A stretch of 64,000 bases of DNA from Phytophthora colocasiae (taxonomy: Eukaryota; Oomycota; Peronosporomycetes; Peronosporales; Peronosporaceae). Below are positions 20,360 to 30,800 of this stretch, in pieces. The stretch's first letter is position 1; every line of letters begins with the position of its first letter. The stretch covers positions 1,364,001-1,428,000 of the forward strand of contig JAGKQI010000045.1 of NCBI GenBank assembly GCA_018806915.1. Reading direction: 5' to 3'. Position numbers and translations under genes: made by a program. The notes below the pieces were generated by a model, which saw only the letters and a program-made list of their open reading frames with translations, was not told the DNA's origin and did not search any database.

Positions 20360-20491
20360 GTTGTGGGTATTTATCTTGATCTAAGTATGTAAAAGCAGCA
20401 CAAGAAAAATTACGGTGGGTTAAATGTGGCAATACACTTGAATATAGTATAGAAACAAAAAATGTATATTGCTGTGATTTCACTACGCACT

Positions 20492-21894
20492 TCAGAGCGA
20501 CTTGTATAAAAAGATCTGCTGGAGGTCGGCCTTCCAGCTACAGGGGAGATCGAGCACCTTCTCCAACTTGAACGCACGACAGAAATCGTTGTGGCAGCTG
20601 TCGCGGTGTCTTGGACAGAAGTTTAGAGCGCTCACCAATACGCGCAGCAGGAACATCCCAGAAAGCTCCTTCTTCACGTACTCAATAGCTCGCTGTTCGA
20701 AGAGAACATTGTTCCAATATACAACTGTAGCGTCGGCGCAGGGTAGTGTGGTCGAAATGGGCAGGCCAACAATGTCCTGACATATAAGTTGGGATCTTTC
20801 GATGAGCCGTGTCGATCTCACGCTCCTGGACATCATCTCCAACCCCACCGTGCATAACTCGCGACGAATTTCAATGCCAATTGCCCTATGCACGTTTGTT
20901 GTCAAGGCAACATGTGCGATCACATTCCCAACACCAGCACCGATGTCGAGAAAGATGTCAGACGCCTTGATCTCGCCGATCTCACGGAGCAGAGTAGAAA
21001 TTCCACTTGGCAGTAATTCTCCAGCCTTGCGATGCGGCATTTTATAGTCCCTTGAACAATAACTTCGCGAGGGACATCGGCAAAAATTGCTGTTACATCT
21101 CGTTCTCCACTTGGCGGGGGCATTGGTGGTGATATTGCTTGTTCTTGAACACCGGGAAAACTTAGTGAGCTGCTACCACCACAAAGGGATCTGATCACGT
21201 CCTCATCCCGGGCGGTTTGCGACCCCAACGAAACTCCTGCTGTTGCCTGAATTCTTGGGATGCTATGACCACATGTCTGTTCTGGCGCTGGTGCTGTTTG
21301 AGTACCGAGAGATCCTTGTAACGCTGAAGGGGAACATGTTTGGGTGGTCGTAGGCGCTAGAGATGCTTGAGATGCTGGCAGTAGTAGAGGCGCAGGAGGT
21401 GTCCCAGGCGGCCGAGATTCTGAAGGTACATGAAATGTTGGATGCGCTGCGGAAGTCACGTGCTGAGGTGTGGAGGCAACACGATGGTGGCTTGTGTCCG
21501 GATGCTGCACTAGAGGCGGTCGTGGCGCAGCGCTCGTGCCAGGTCGCTGTTGCCGCACCTGACCACCATCACTCGAGCGTTGCTGTTGCGTTATCCGTCC
21601 TCCAGATTCGCGCTGTTGTCGCGGAGCGGCTTGCCGCAACTGACGTATCACTGTGAGTGGCCGACCCCGCGGCCGATGCACCGGCGTAAAGAAGCTTGGC
21701 GGGAACTGCTGGATGTCCGCCCCCCATGTCTTCTTCAGAGTCCGAACGCGCTCCCGTAGCGCTCTCGCACCGTGGCCTGTGCGCTTCATATGCTGAGCGA
21801 TGTCCGCCCATGATATTCGCTCCCCCGCGCGCACGTAGGATGACGCTAGCTGTACGACCTCCTTATCGTCCTCAAAAGTGAACGAAGTGGCCAT
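20492..21894 (-). pseudogene. Myb/AT-hook protein fused to a DOT1-like methyltransferase domain
   Basis: From the ATG at 21894: a Myb/SANT-like region (about residues 5-60; WADIAQHMKRTGH, LKKTWGAD), an AT-hook (RPRGRP, about 75), then a Gln/Pro/Ser-rich linker of about 200 residues. The frame changes near 21055. The other frame then encodes a DOT1-type SAM methyltransferase domain: RKAGELLPSG, motif I DIGAGVGN, acidic GIEI, and YWNNVLF matching the NN catalytic loop of DOT1. DOT1 enzymes methylate histone H3 at the Lys79 position in nucleosomes. The frame change looks like an indel, though a short unusual intron is possible. It lies inside the piggyBac, convergent with the transposase. Confidence 0.65.
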
Positions 21895-22203
21895 GTTGTC
21901 GACAAGCAGGCACCACAGACTGAATCCTTGTAGGGAAAGTTGGCAACTGACTTCAGTTTTGTATGGAAAACTAATGTGGAAGTAATGGTGTGGAGACAGG
22001 GTCCTTACCAAAAGCACCTCACTACGCTGGCGCATCACCAAAATTACGTACTTAGTACGCATATTGCTGACGCAAACACCGTAGTTTTCGTACCTAATCG
22101 CGTATCTTACGTGATGTTTGCCACACCACGTAAAATATTAACCTGCGTTATTTGACCGGATTGGTTGTAATTGGAGAAGTTGATGTGCTCGTTGAACTTC
22201 TGC

Positions 22204-22228
22204 GAAAGGGGTCAAAATGACCCCCTTC
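22204..22228. repeat. Subterminal palindrome, right end of the piggyBac
   Basis: GAAAGGGGTCAAAATGACCC and onward; partner of 15849-15873. A half-copy (GGGGTCAAAATG) recurs at about 22268. Confidence 0.65.
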
Positions 22229-22587
22229 ATGGCAGTTTTGATGGGTTCAGTCGGAGGAGATGTCAACGGGGTCAAAATGCACCTTATGGCCTCTAAAGGG
22301 TTAACAGGGGAGATATGCAAATATTTATTCCATTCATTTCCCTTGTGCTTGTAATTCTGGCTGGGCCATTAGAGCATCTCCACCGGCAAGTCGTAAGCGA
22401 AGTTTTATCCTAAAAGTAGCTGTTAAGACTTGAGAGCAAGTTTTAAGCAATGCAGTGGTAAGCTCTAACGAGGGTTTTAACTTCAACAGGTCCTATAGGG
22501 TGGTCCACAGGTCTTATCTTAAGACCTGAAACTTAACGGATAGTGTGGCGCACACACTTAAGTTTGCGCGAAGGTGGCAGTCGAAAT

Positions 22588-23265
22588 ATGGGGAAGGGAC
22601 CAGAATGGAGCGTTGACGAGACTGTGCAGCTGTGTAAGTCATGGCTGCATATCTCACAAGACCCTATTCGAGCCGCCGGTCAGAAGAAAACCACGTTCTA
22701 CCAGCGCATTTACCAGCACTGGCTGGCGCACAAGAGTCCTGCCGCGGACACTCGGTCTGAAGCTGCTATTGCCGGAAGGTGGAAAAAACTCCAGCCCGAA
22801 GTGACTAAGTTTGAAGGAATTTACTCGAAGGTTAGGAGTCGAGAACGCTCTGGTTGGAACGAAGACATGTATGTGACAGCTTCTGTAGAGATCTACAAGG
22901 ACAGACACAAGCAGCCTTTCGAGTTTCTAGCTGCCTGGATGGAGCTTCGCAACCAGCCGAAGTGGACAAGCCAACTTACAACTACTGCTGAAACCAAGCG
23001 TAAAGCTGCTGATGTCCCTAGCCTTACTCGTCCGGGTGGTGTCAAGGCGGCCAAGTCCGCAGCAAAAAATGACAAGCGTACCTCTATGGATAATATTCAC
23101 CTACGCTTTGTTGCTGCTTCCGAGAAAAAAGCGTATGTGCTGATAGATACCGTCCGTCAGGTAGTAGGCATGATTGTATGTCGTTCCATTTACTTTGAAA
23201 CTAACTTGCAGGCCATCACCATTTACCAGGTCATCAAGCAGTGGAGAGCGCTCCAACACGTTTAA
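22588..23265 (+). pseudogene. Myb/SANT-like accessory gene, 3'-truncated
   Basis: From the ATG at 22588, a Myb/SANT-like (NAM-associated-like) domain is clear: EWSVDETVQLCKSW, GRWKKLQPEVTKF, then EFLAAWMELRNQPKW. From about residue 175 the frame runs through MDNIHLRF into sequence that is the antisense of the transposase, so the natural C-terminus was replaced by the deletion junction. Confidence 0.75.
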
Positions 23266-24162
23266 ATCATTGTTTGAGCCTGGAACTCCATAGAAGGCGT
23301 GCCAAATCCAAAGCGAACGAGATGCCACTGCTTCTAAAATAATAGTTGAAGCTTTCTCTTTGCCTTTGTACACTCCTGCCCACGCTGTAGGACAATTCTT
23401 CCATGTCCAATGCATGCAATCCAAGCTACCAATCATGCCTGGAAAACCTCGTGCAGCATTTTCTTCCAGTAGCGCCTCAACATCACTTTAGGTAGGCTTT
23501 CGCAGGTACTCCGAGCCAAAGATGCGTACAACACTGCTACAAAAGGTCTTCAGTGTTTCTAGGGCCGTTGATTCGCCCATGCGAATGACCTCATCAAGTT
23601 GATCAGCACTGGCACCGTAAGCCAACATACGTAGGGCACAAGTCACCTTTTGCGCCGGCAGAAAGCCAAGCAGACCGGTAGCATCAGGTCTCTGGGTAAA
23701 ATAGTTGCTCTGCTCATCGTCGACAAGTGCTGCAACGATCGTCTTGAACAGGCAGCGCCGCATGCGAAAGCGCCTGCGGAATTCGCCTACAAAAAATATT
23801 GTTTCGTGGTTAGCAATGTCATCCATGATAAAGCATGGCACCAAGCATTCCTTACGTTCGTCGTACGTCGGGTTGTCGCCAAAGTAGTCGGATATCAGCC
23901 GGGCCCCCCACTCAGCTCTCCCTCGATCGACGTCTGCCCGTTTACCACGGCTAGACCCGCCGCGCTTGATCTTGGCGTTTGCTGTTGCACTTGGCAGGAC
24001 GAAGATGCGGTAGAACTCGTCGTCCGAGTCGTGACCTTCTTGAAGAGAGGTGCTGTTCGCCCATGGTAGCCCGTCCATTCGTCTCTCGGGAAGATTCTGG
24101 AATGACAGTCCTGATTGGGCGATATGAACATATAAAACTTGCTGCTGCAGAATCGAAAGCAT
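23101..24162 (-). pseudogene. Harbinger transposase (plant-transposon-protein type), nonsense and 3'-deleted
   Basis: From 24162: an N-terminal region with FRRRFRMRR and YGASADQLDEVIRMGEST, then a TAA about 23490 where Gln is likely. The same frame resumes with EENAARGFPGMIGSLDCMHW, holding the first catalytic Asp, then PGSNNDLNVLERSPL and YYLTDGIY. It ends there, at the deletion junction, so the C-terminal catalytic region is lost. This is the PF04827-type family. Not functional. Confidence 0.82.
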
Positions 24163-24242
24163 GTAGAGTTTTATTGTAAACTTCAGAACATAGAAGACCC
24201 CGTTAGAACTTTGAGTAGAACTTGCCGGTGGAGATGCTCTTA

Positions 24243-24478
24243 GACACTTGGACCGGGAGGGGTCGGAGCGACGCCACGGCAGATACCGTGCCCCGAGAAA
24301 TCCTTGAAGTTATTGGAAGGGAACCGTACCCTGTCACCATAGTGATACGCACGTTCTCCAACCCTGGAGAACACGCGGCACCTAAGACATCGTCAGGTGG
24401 GGAGTTTGGTTTGGGTCAATTTACTTAATCTTTTGGATTTGCTATTTTGACCTTAAGGAAATCTATCTGTTCATGTAT
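24243..24478. other. Spacer between two transposons
   Basis: No gene or repeat recognised. Confidence 0.4.
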
Positions 24479-24480
24479 TA

Positions 24481-24703
24481 CAGACCTGGCCAAAAGGATA
24501 GGACACCCCATAAATTTTAGGTTTTCTCAGCCAATCCGCGGTCTTTCTTATCGCCAATTGCACCAATAAAAGCGTATTTCGTGCTGATCGGGCCTATCAA
24601 ATTTGAGCTTCATCGGAGAAAAATTGAGTGACTTTCAATACAACAGTCCGATTTTGTGCCTGGTCAAAAGGATAAGACAATTTTTTATACTTGAATTTTG
24701 TAT
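24481..24703 (+). repeat. Left IR/DR of the Tc1-like element
   Basis: 223 bases, identical by eye to the reverse complement of 25312-25534. Outer and inner direct repeats are about 175 bases apart. Confidence 0.9.
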
Positions 24704-24819
24704 AGCTTGAGTTGAAGTTGAACTACTAGCCGCACCTGCAAACGGCTGAACCTCACCTTCGGCTCGTCCTCCAGGTAGCCCCAGTAGAATTTAGGACGTC
24801 AGGTCCATCCAAATTCCAT

Positions 24820-25230
24820 TCCTTTTCATCAGAAAAACTGTTTTCCTCCAGTTTTGTTCACCCCAGTCATGAGACGCCACTTGATTCGTGCCTCCATGCG
24901 AGTCTCTGTGAGCTTAGGCACCTTGTTATCTTGAGTACTTAAACAGCTCCACTGTGCGACTGGAGACACCAAGCTTCTGCTGTTCTGCGAGCTTTGATGA
25001 GCTTAGCGTCCCCTGCCGCGTCGCGCGAGCAATACTACGGCAGTCGTGACCAGTGAGCTTAACAGGGCAACCTTTCTTAAATCGCTGGCCATAACTACCC
25101 GGATCTTTTAAAAGGTTTGTCACTACAGTCCTTGAGCGCTTTAGAGACTGCAATCTGCAATTTGCTTCACACTGCATCCTTGACTTGTTATCTGACCTTT
25201 CTCGAACTTCGTTAGCTGCTGCTTTCGGGC
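24820..25230 (-). pseudogene. Tc1-type transposase remnant
   Basis: The minus strand encodes a helix-turn-helix piece (LKRSRTVVTNLLKDPGSYG, then PVKLTGHDCRSI). Further on, in another frame, there is a SDEKEWNLDGPD piece that matches the second catalytic Asp region of Tc1 transposases. The rest is deleted or frameshifted. Confidence 0.75.
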
Positions 25231-25311
25231 TATTTTGAGCGGGACAACTCCAAGTGCTGTGGGAGGAAGCTGAATTTGAGCGTAGTCTGCACAGTGACCA
25301 CTCCTCCTCCC

Positions 25312-25534
25312 ATACAAAATTCAAGTATAAAAAATTGTCTTATCCTTTTGACCAGGCACAAAATCGGACTGTTGTATTGAAAGTCACTCAATTTTTCTCC
25401 GATGAAGCTCAAATTTGATAGGCCCGATCAGCACGAAATACGCTTTTATTGGTGCAATTGGCGATAAGAAAGACCGCGGATTGGCTGAGAAAACCTAAAA
25501 TTTATGGGGTGTCCTATCCTTTTGGCCAGGTCTG
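25312..25534 (-). repeat. Right IR/DR of the Tc1-like element
   Basis: Reverse complement of 24481-24703. Confidence 0.9.
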
Positions 25535-25561
25535 TAATCCATGTACTTGTATGAAGGAAAT

Positions 25562-25935
25562 CTACGTTGCTATTTCATATAATACGGTTGGCCATCCATC
25601 CGACAAGGATAACTCCCAAGCGTCGCAACATTCTCTTTGTATGTCACGCGCTTTCATTTTGATGAGCTCCCGGAGCAAGCACACGACTTGAGTTTCTACC
25701 TTATGTATCCATTCTATCAGTGTGAGTTCTAAGGCAACGACGTCACCCTGAGTGGCCGGTACCTGTTGACGTCGCCGTACTCGTCGCTCATTATGGCGTC
25801 TGCATTCTTGATGATGTCCCACACAGTCGATTGTGGACTTGAGCTTGTACATGTATGTTGATCCCACACTGCCAACTCGTGCAGGGTCATGTTTGGGCAA
25901 TCCAAGGCCTTTTTGACGATCGCTTTGATCTTCAT
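25562..25935 (-). pseudogene. CENP-B/pogo-type DNA-binding domain fragment
   Basis: Two minus-strand frames together give a CENP-B-type helix-turn-helix: AIVKKALDCPNMTLHELAVW, then STVWDIIKNADAIM, and after a frame change LTLIEWIHKVE and SRELI-like LLRELIKMKARDI. This is the N-terminus of a pogo/Tigger-type transposase or its host relatives. No DDE domain follows. An inverted pair, CACCTCGGG at about 26005 and CCCGAGGTG at about 26058, lies upstream. Confidence 0.65.
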
Positions 25936-26176
25936 CCACGCGATCTCTACCGAAATATTAGAATGGGAGTTTGTATATGTGCATACAGCGCAACACCTCG
26001 GGACTATACGGGAGGTATACGTATACTATACGTCACCCACCCGAACACTGCCCGAGGTGGGGCTGCTTAACTTTTTACAGCAATTCCGACCAGCTACCAC
26101 TAGGGCACCCGGATCGGTTGAAATCCAAATCCAAAGATTGGGGTGGACCTCGTACCGGAATGGAGAGCGAATGCTG

Positions 26177-26365
26177 AGAGAGCTCAACAAGCAACATTTC
26201 AAGCACGATTTCCTGTCTGGATTCATCTTACTAACTACAGTACCGGTACATGATCATGACTTTTTATTCATATACATTCTCAACATTTCATTTTGCAAAG
26301 CAAAACGGATTTCAGCAATCATAAGCAAAACGTTGATGCTCTGCAAATACTTTGTTGTACATGTA
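26177..26365 (+). repeat. Dispersed 189-base repeat, copy 2
   Basis: See 15537-15717. This copy ends about 220 bases before the RXLR start codon. Confidence 0.85.
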
Positions 26366-26382
26366 CTATAAATTTAATACTT

Positions 26383-26520
26383 GATGCTCTTGCAAAGCGA
26401 AGACGAGTTAAAATGCGTCATTATTTCTACGAGAATCATAACATTGGTCATGATGCTCTTGCAAAGCGAAGACGAGTTAAAATGCGTCATGATTTCTACG
26501 AGAAGCGTACAACGAAAGGA
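26383..26520 (+). repeat. 69-base tandem duplication upstream of the RXLR gene
   Basis: Two head-to-tail units (26383-26451, 26452-26520) starting GATGCTCTTGCAAAGCGAAG. They match exactly for the first 40 bases, then with a few changes. The unit length is a multiple of three and the frame is open into the effector gene, but the effector start is downstream. Confidence 0.9.
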
Positions 26521-26544
26521 AAGAAAACTCGATACGCCAAAGTA

Positions 26545-26559
26545 TTCACTTCTCAATTT
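26545..26559 (+). promoter_or_regulatory. Oomycete Inr/FPR core promoter of the RXLR gene
   Basis: TTCACTTCTCAATTT fits the oomycete initiator plus flanking promoter region (YTCAYTYYNCAWTTT) at every position. It lies 29 bases before the ATG, the normal spacing. Confidence 0.75.
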
Positions 26560-26587
26560 GTCAAACCCTCATCAACCAGCGACCACC

Positions 26588-27397
26588 ATGCGTATTTACT
26601 CCGCGGTACTGGCGGCCGCATTGTTCTGCTTCGCCAACGCCGCATCCGATTCCAAGCGAGCCCTTCAACCAAAGGTGGCAACAACTGACTCTCGTGTGCT
26701 CCTGTCCATTGTGGATAACTTCTCCACCAACAGAAACCTGAGAACTGTTGCAACAGTTAAAGAAGATGAAGAAGACAGTGACGATGATGTGACCGGTGAG
26801 AGTGAGGAAGAAGACAGTGAGGAAGAAGAAGACAGTAAGGAAGAGAGGGGTTTCTCGGTATCGGCTGTTGAGTCATTGACCACTAAGGCGGACACTGCAG
26901 TGAGTGCCGCCGCGAGGGCCGCAGCCCTCAAAGCTTCCAAAGCCGCTGAGGCCACGAAGGTTAAGGAATGGTTGACCGCAGCAACGCCCGTTGACGACGT
27001 GTTCATGAAATTGAAGCTCAACGGAGCTGGAGACGACTTGTTCAAGGAACCGAACCTTGCACTGTGGCTCCACTACGCGGAACAGTTCGACGACGTCACG
27101 AGGGCGAAGACCAGCTCAGCCATTTCGACACTCCTACCAAGATATGGCAACGAGCAGCTTCTGCAGTTGATCACCGCCGCCAAGTTTGGTGGGCCGGGAC
27201 CGGCAGCGTTGTCACTGGATATGACCCATAACCTCCTCGTGAAATGGGCAACTCAGGGCATCAGTACCCGACAAGTTTCTAAGTGGATGCACAACGTCGG
27301 GTACGAAGTGCGCGTGCGTCCCTCATACATCGACGAAGTGGTGGCTAAGTACGATGACATATACGCTGACATCAGACACCTCCCGGCCGGTCATTAG
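26588..27397 (+). CDS. RXLR-EER secreted effector
   Basis: 269 residues. Signal peptide about 1-18 (hydrophobic core, cleavage after FANA), RNLR at 49-52, a long acidic run, and KEER at 84-87: the RXLR–dEER pattern of oomycete effectors delivered into plant cells. The C-terminal domain (about 120-265) is helical with W and Y positions as in WY folds (ALWLHYAEQF, LVKWATQGIS). An Ala-rich helix precedes it. The start at 26588 has the context ACCACCATGCG, and the frame upstream is open only because of the 69-base repeats. The acidic stretch between RXLR and EER is unusually long. The host target is unknown. A Copia element lies about 110 bases downstream. Confidence 0.9.
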   Translation: MRIYSAVLAAALFCFANAASDSKRALQPKVATTDSRVLLSIVDNFSTNRNLRTVATVKEDEEDSDDDVTGESEEEDSEEEEDSKEERGFSVSAVESLTTKADTAVSAAARAAALKASKAAEATKVKEWLTAATPVDDVFMKLKLNGAGDDLFKEPNLALWLHYAEQFDDVTRAKTSSAISTLLPRYGNEQLLQLITAAKFGGPGPAALSLDMTHNLLVKWATQGISTRQVSKWMHNVGYEVRVRPSYIDEVVAKYDDIYADIRHLPAGH

Positions 27398-27510
27398 GCT
27401 TGCAGACCTTCATGCATGTGTCCAACCGCAACGATTCTTCAGGATAAGAGCCTAGTATGACTGCAGCCGATGTGTTTTTACAAATTCGGAATAGTTTTTG
27501 AGCATCTCGC

Positions 27511-27840
27511 TAGCAGCAATTGCGCAGTAACTTGGCTCGTTGTCCAGGTCCTCCAGGTCCTCCAAGCAGCTACGACGTCAGCAACACAGAAAAGTAAGTA
27601 GCTTGAGCTCGAGTTGGTGAATTCAAGAGTGATTCATTAACATCTTATCTCCACCTTTCTCAGGAACGCACTGCTTCATCACAGTTGCGAGGAGGGAAGC
27701 CCCAGGCACAAAACCCCCTTTGACCATGTAGTCCATCAATCCGTGAGGAAAGATTACAGGCCTTTCCTGCCAATCCTCCACCGGATTCGCAGGCTTCGAC
27801 ACGAGCGCGAGTTCTACGAACTTCAGCCGAAAGGCTCATA
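27511..27840 (-). repeat. 3' LTR of the Copia element
   Basis: 330 bases, identical by eye to 32435-32764. In the minus-strand sense, a GGGGGAG purine run just before it is the polypurine tract. Confidence 0.9.
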
Positions 27841-27852
27841 CTCCCCCGGAAC

Positions 27853-30800
27853 TCACGCCTCCGTGTCTCCGCTGACATCAGCTTGAAGCTGATCTTCTGT
27901 CAACGACCGACGCTTTTCACGCCTTTTATCACAACGCTCCACCACGCTGTTGACTGTTGCTTGACGCTTCACCACGCCTTCATCTTGGACTTGACGTTCG
28001 ACTACGTCTTTCATGTCCTTGATACCGAGTAGTTGCCGCAGCTTTTCGAACTGCTGTGGTCCCAGCGCTTTCGTGAACATATCAGCCACATTATCCGCTG
28101 TCGGCACATACTCGATGCACATTTTCTTCCTTTCCACCAACTCCGCTAACTTGCGGCTTTTCTTGGCGTATCTCTTAACTCCATCGAAGTTACCTGCGTC
28201 TGTGCACACCTTGATGGTGCTCTGGTTGTCCGCAAACAACTTGCTAACTCGCTGGTTAAACCCCAGTTCCTTGAGTAGCTTCCTTGCCCACATCACATCT
28301 TCAACGCACAGACTCGCAGCAACCAACTCCGATTTGCAAGTATCGTCTGTAACCGACGGTTGCATTTTGCTCTTAAACCCAACACTGTACCCATTCAGCC
28401 TCACCACGTACCCCGAGACAGACCTCGAAGTATCCGGGCAATTAGCATGGTCAGCGTCGCTGTAGGCGCTCACTTGCAGCACCTTATTCGCCTTCGACTC
28501 CTCCAGACAGTACACCAGTCCGTAAGTCCGAGTCCCTTTTAAATAGCGCAACACTCGCTTTGCAGCGGCGTAATTCTCCTTCGTATAGCTTCCGCAGTAC
28601 CGACTCAAACTCCTCACGGCATTCGAGATGTCCGGCCTTGTACAGGTTACCAGGTACTGAAGTGCCCCAACCAGTTCTTGGTATTTCACTGATTTGTCAT
28701 TGATTTTGCTTTCGTCCTTCTCGATTGGTAGAATCTTCTCGTTCTGTATCTGAGGTGACTTCACTGGTTTTGCATTCTCCATCTGAAAATTCGTCAGGAT
28801 CTTGTCAATGTAGGCTGTCTGAGACAGGCACAGCATCACTCCTGGTTCGTAGTGCACTTCCATGCCCAACAGATAATGCACACGACCCAGATCCTTGATG
28901 GCGAACTTGGATTGCAGCTCCTTCTTAACTAAGTTAATGTCCTCCCGAGCTCCAATAATCATTACATCATCCACGTAAACGGTCACTAACACCAGCCTCC
29001 CGTCCACCTTTTTGAAGTAAAGCCCCACATCATACGCACTTCGAGTGAAATTCAACTCCACCAAGTAGCCATGTAGAGTCAAGTACCACAGCCTTGCGGC
29101 TTGTTTCAATCCGTAGATCGCTTTGAGTAGTACACAAACCCTGTCCGTGCCATCGCTAAATTGTTCTGGTTGCTCCACGTAAATAGTCGCACCGTCCATC
29201 TCGCTGTTGAGAAACGCAGTGTCAAAATCGACCTGGTCCACCTCCAACGCGAGGATCAATGCAATAATTAGCACAATTAGCATCGTGGCCCAGCGAACAA
29301 CAGGTGAGTAGGTTTTACAGTACTCCCGTCCAAAGCGTTGCTTGAGCCCGTGCACCACCAGTCTCGCCTTCAGTCGTTTCACAGCTCCACGTGCATCCCT
29401 TTTTACACGAAGGACCCACTTCGTAGTCAGAACCTTTGCATTCTTCGGTCGATCCACCAACTTCCACGTGCCATTCTCTATTAAAGAGCCGTACTCTGCC
29501 TCCAATGCCGCCTTCCAAGCTTTCTTGTACGGCGAAGTCATCGCCTCCTCCAGACTGCTTGGGTCACTTATGTCCCCTTCAGCCAGCAACTGATAGCCAC
29601 TCAGCCTGGTGTTTGCTCGGCGTGTCCTCGTCGATTGCCTTGTCGGTTGAGCAGGTCCACTACTAACAGGTTGGCCACGTCCATGTCCTCGTCCACGTCT
29701 TCGTCGAGCTTGTATTGGTACTTGTACTTGTGCAGGTCCTTGGCCTTGAGCTCGAACCGGTCCTTGGCCTTGTCCACCCAGTTGTGCTTCAGTTTGGTCT
29801 TCTCCCTCAGAATCGTCACTACTTGATGAAGTCTCAGCTTTTGAGCCATTCACTGACATTGGTTTTGTAGTAGTGAGCTCCTCAGGTAAACTCCTTTGTA
29901 CAGTCCACGATGCTTCCTCATGCACGCTCTCCTCTACGACGTATTCAACCGGCAGCGGTACAAATGGAATGTTGTTGTAGGACTTGTGCTGACCGGCCAA
30001 TAGTGCATCCAAATACTTCCTACCAACAGTTATATCTTCACGAAACTGCACATCACGCGCTTCCACGATCTTCCCCGTTCGTAGATGCAGTAAACGATAG
30101 CCTGGCGACCCATGTGCAAATCCCAGTAGCAGTGCAGGCTCAGCCTTGGGACTAAGCTTGTTCTTCCTCTTAGCCTCGTAGACGAAACCAACGCACCCAC
30201 AAACACGAACCTTTCTTAAGTCCGGCTTCTCACCATGAAGTTTCTCCGACGGGGTCTTCCCATTGAGAGCTTTCGTCCCACTCATATTGTCAATCTGTAC
30301 AATATATTGCAGTACTTCAGGCCATAGCTTGCTCGGCATGTTGGCTGCCTGCATTGCAGTCCTTGCTTTGTTCGTCAGCACCCCATTTAGTTTCTCGACC
30401 AGAGCGTTCTCTTCACCACCGTCACTTGAGAACGTCTTGATCTTGTGCCCTTGAGCCAGTAGTTTCTTGATCAGCAGTATGGTGTTCGCGTTCGCGTCAC
30501 TCTTCTTCTTGATAGGATAACACCACTTGAATCTGGAACCTTCATCCTGTATGAGCTGAAAGTAGCGATAGTTCCCAGAACCAGGAATATACTTCCCCAT
30601 TTCACAGGTGTCTGACATCAACCTCTCGTAATTTACCTTAGTCCTCTTGTCCTTGGCGCTCTTCTTGTACGACATACGCCTGCGTTTTGCTGACATGCAC
30701 GTCATGCATTCAAACTTCTTCTTGAAGAGGTCCGCTGGAATCTCCATACCCTCCACTACCTTGTTTTGCACCATGGTCTTAATTGCCGACACGTTCAGGT

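Larger units (their letters stand above)
15783..22300. mobile_element. piggyBac-like element carrying a DOT1-like gene
   Basis: Begins CCCTTT (15783-15788) and ends AAAGGG (22295-22300), flanked by TTAA on both sides (15779-15782, 22301-22304): the target duplication and end pattern of piggyBac elements. A palindromic motif with core GTCAAAATGACCCC lies near each end (15849-15873, 22204-22228). Contents: a nested Harbinger-type remnant with a Myb gene (16.3-17.35 kb), the piggyBac transposase (plus strand, broken), and a Myb/AT-hook/DOT1-like gene (minus strand). At 6.5 kb it is long because of the nested and extra genes. Confidence 0.85.
22372..24239. mobile_element. Harbinger element with an internal deletion
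   Basis: About 1.87 kb with terminal inverted repeats GAGCATCTCCACCGGCAAG (22372-22390 and 24221-24239) and TTA target duplications (22369-22371, 24240-24242), the canonical PIF/Harbinger signature. A Myb/SANT-like gene (plus) and a transposase (minus) point at each other. Both lose their 3' ends at about 23100-23140, as expected of an internal deletion derivative. Confidence 0.88.
24481..25534. mobile_element. Tc1/mariner-like element with long IR/DR ends
   Basis: 1,054 bases between TA dinucleotides (24479-24480 and 25535-25536). The 223-base terminal inverted repeats (24481-24703, 25312-25534) match base for base on my reading and start CAGACCTGGCCAAAAGGATA. Each repeat holds a second copy of the end motif near its inner edge (CTGGTCAAAAGGATAAGAC, about 24660), the IR/DR layout of Sleeping Beauty-type elements. 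Inside are only pieces of a Tc1 transposase. Confidence 0.9.
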
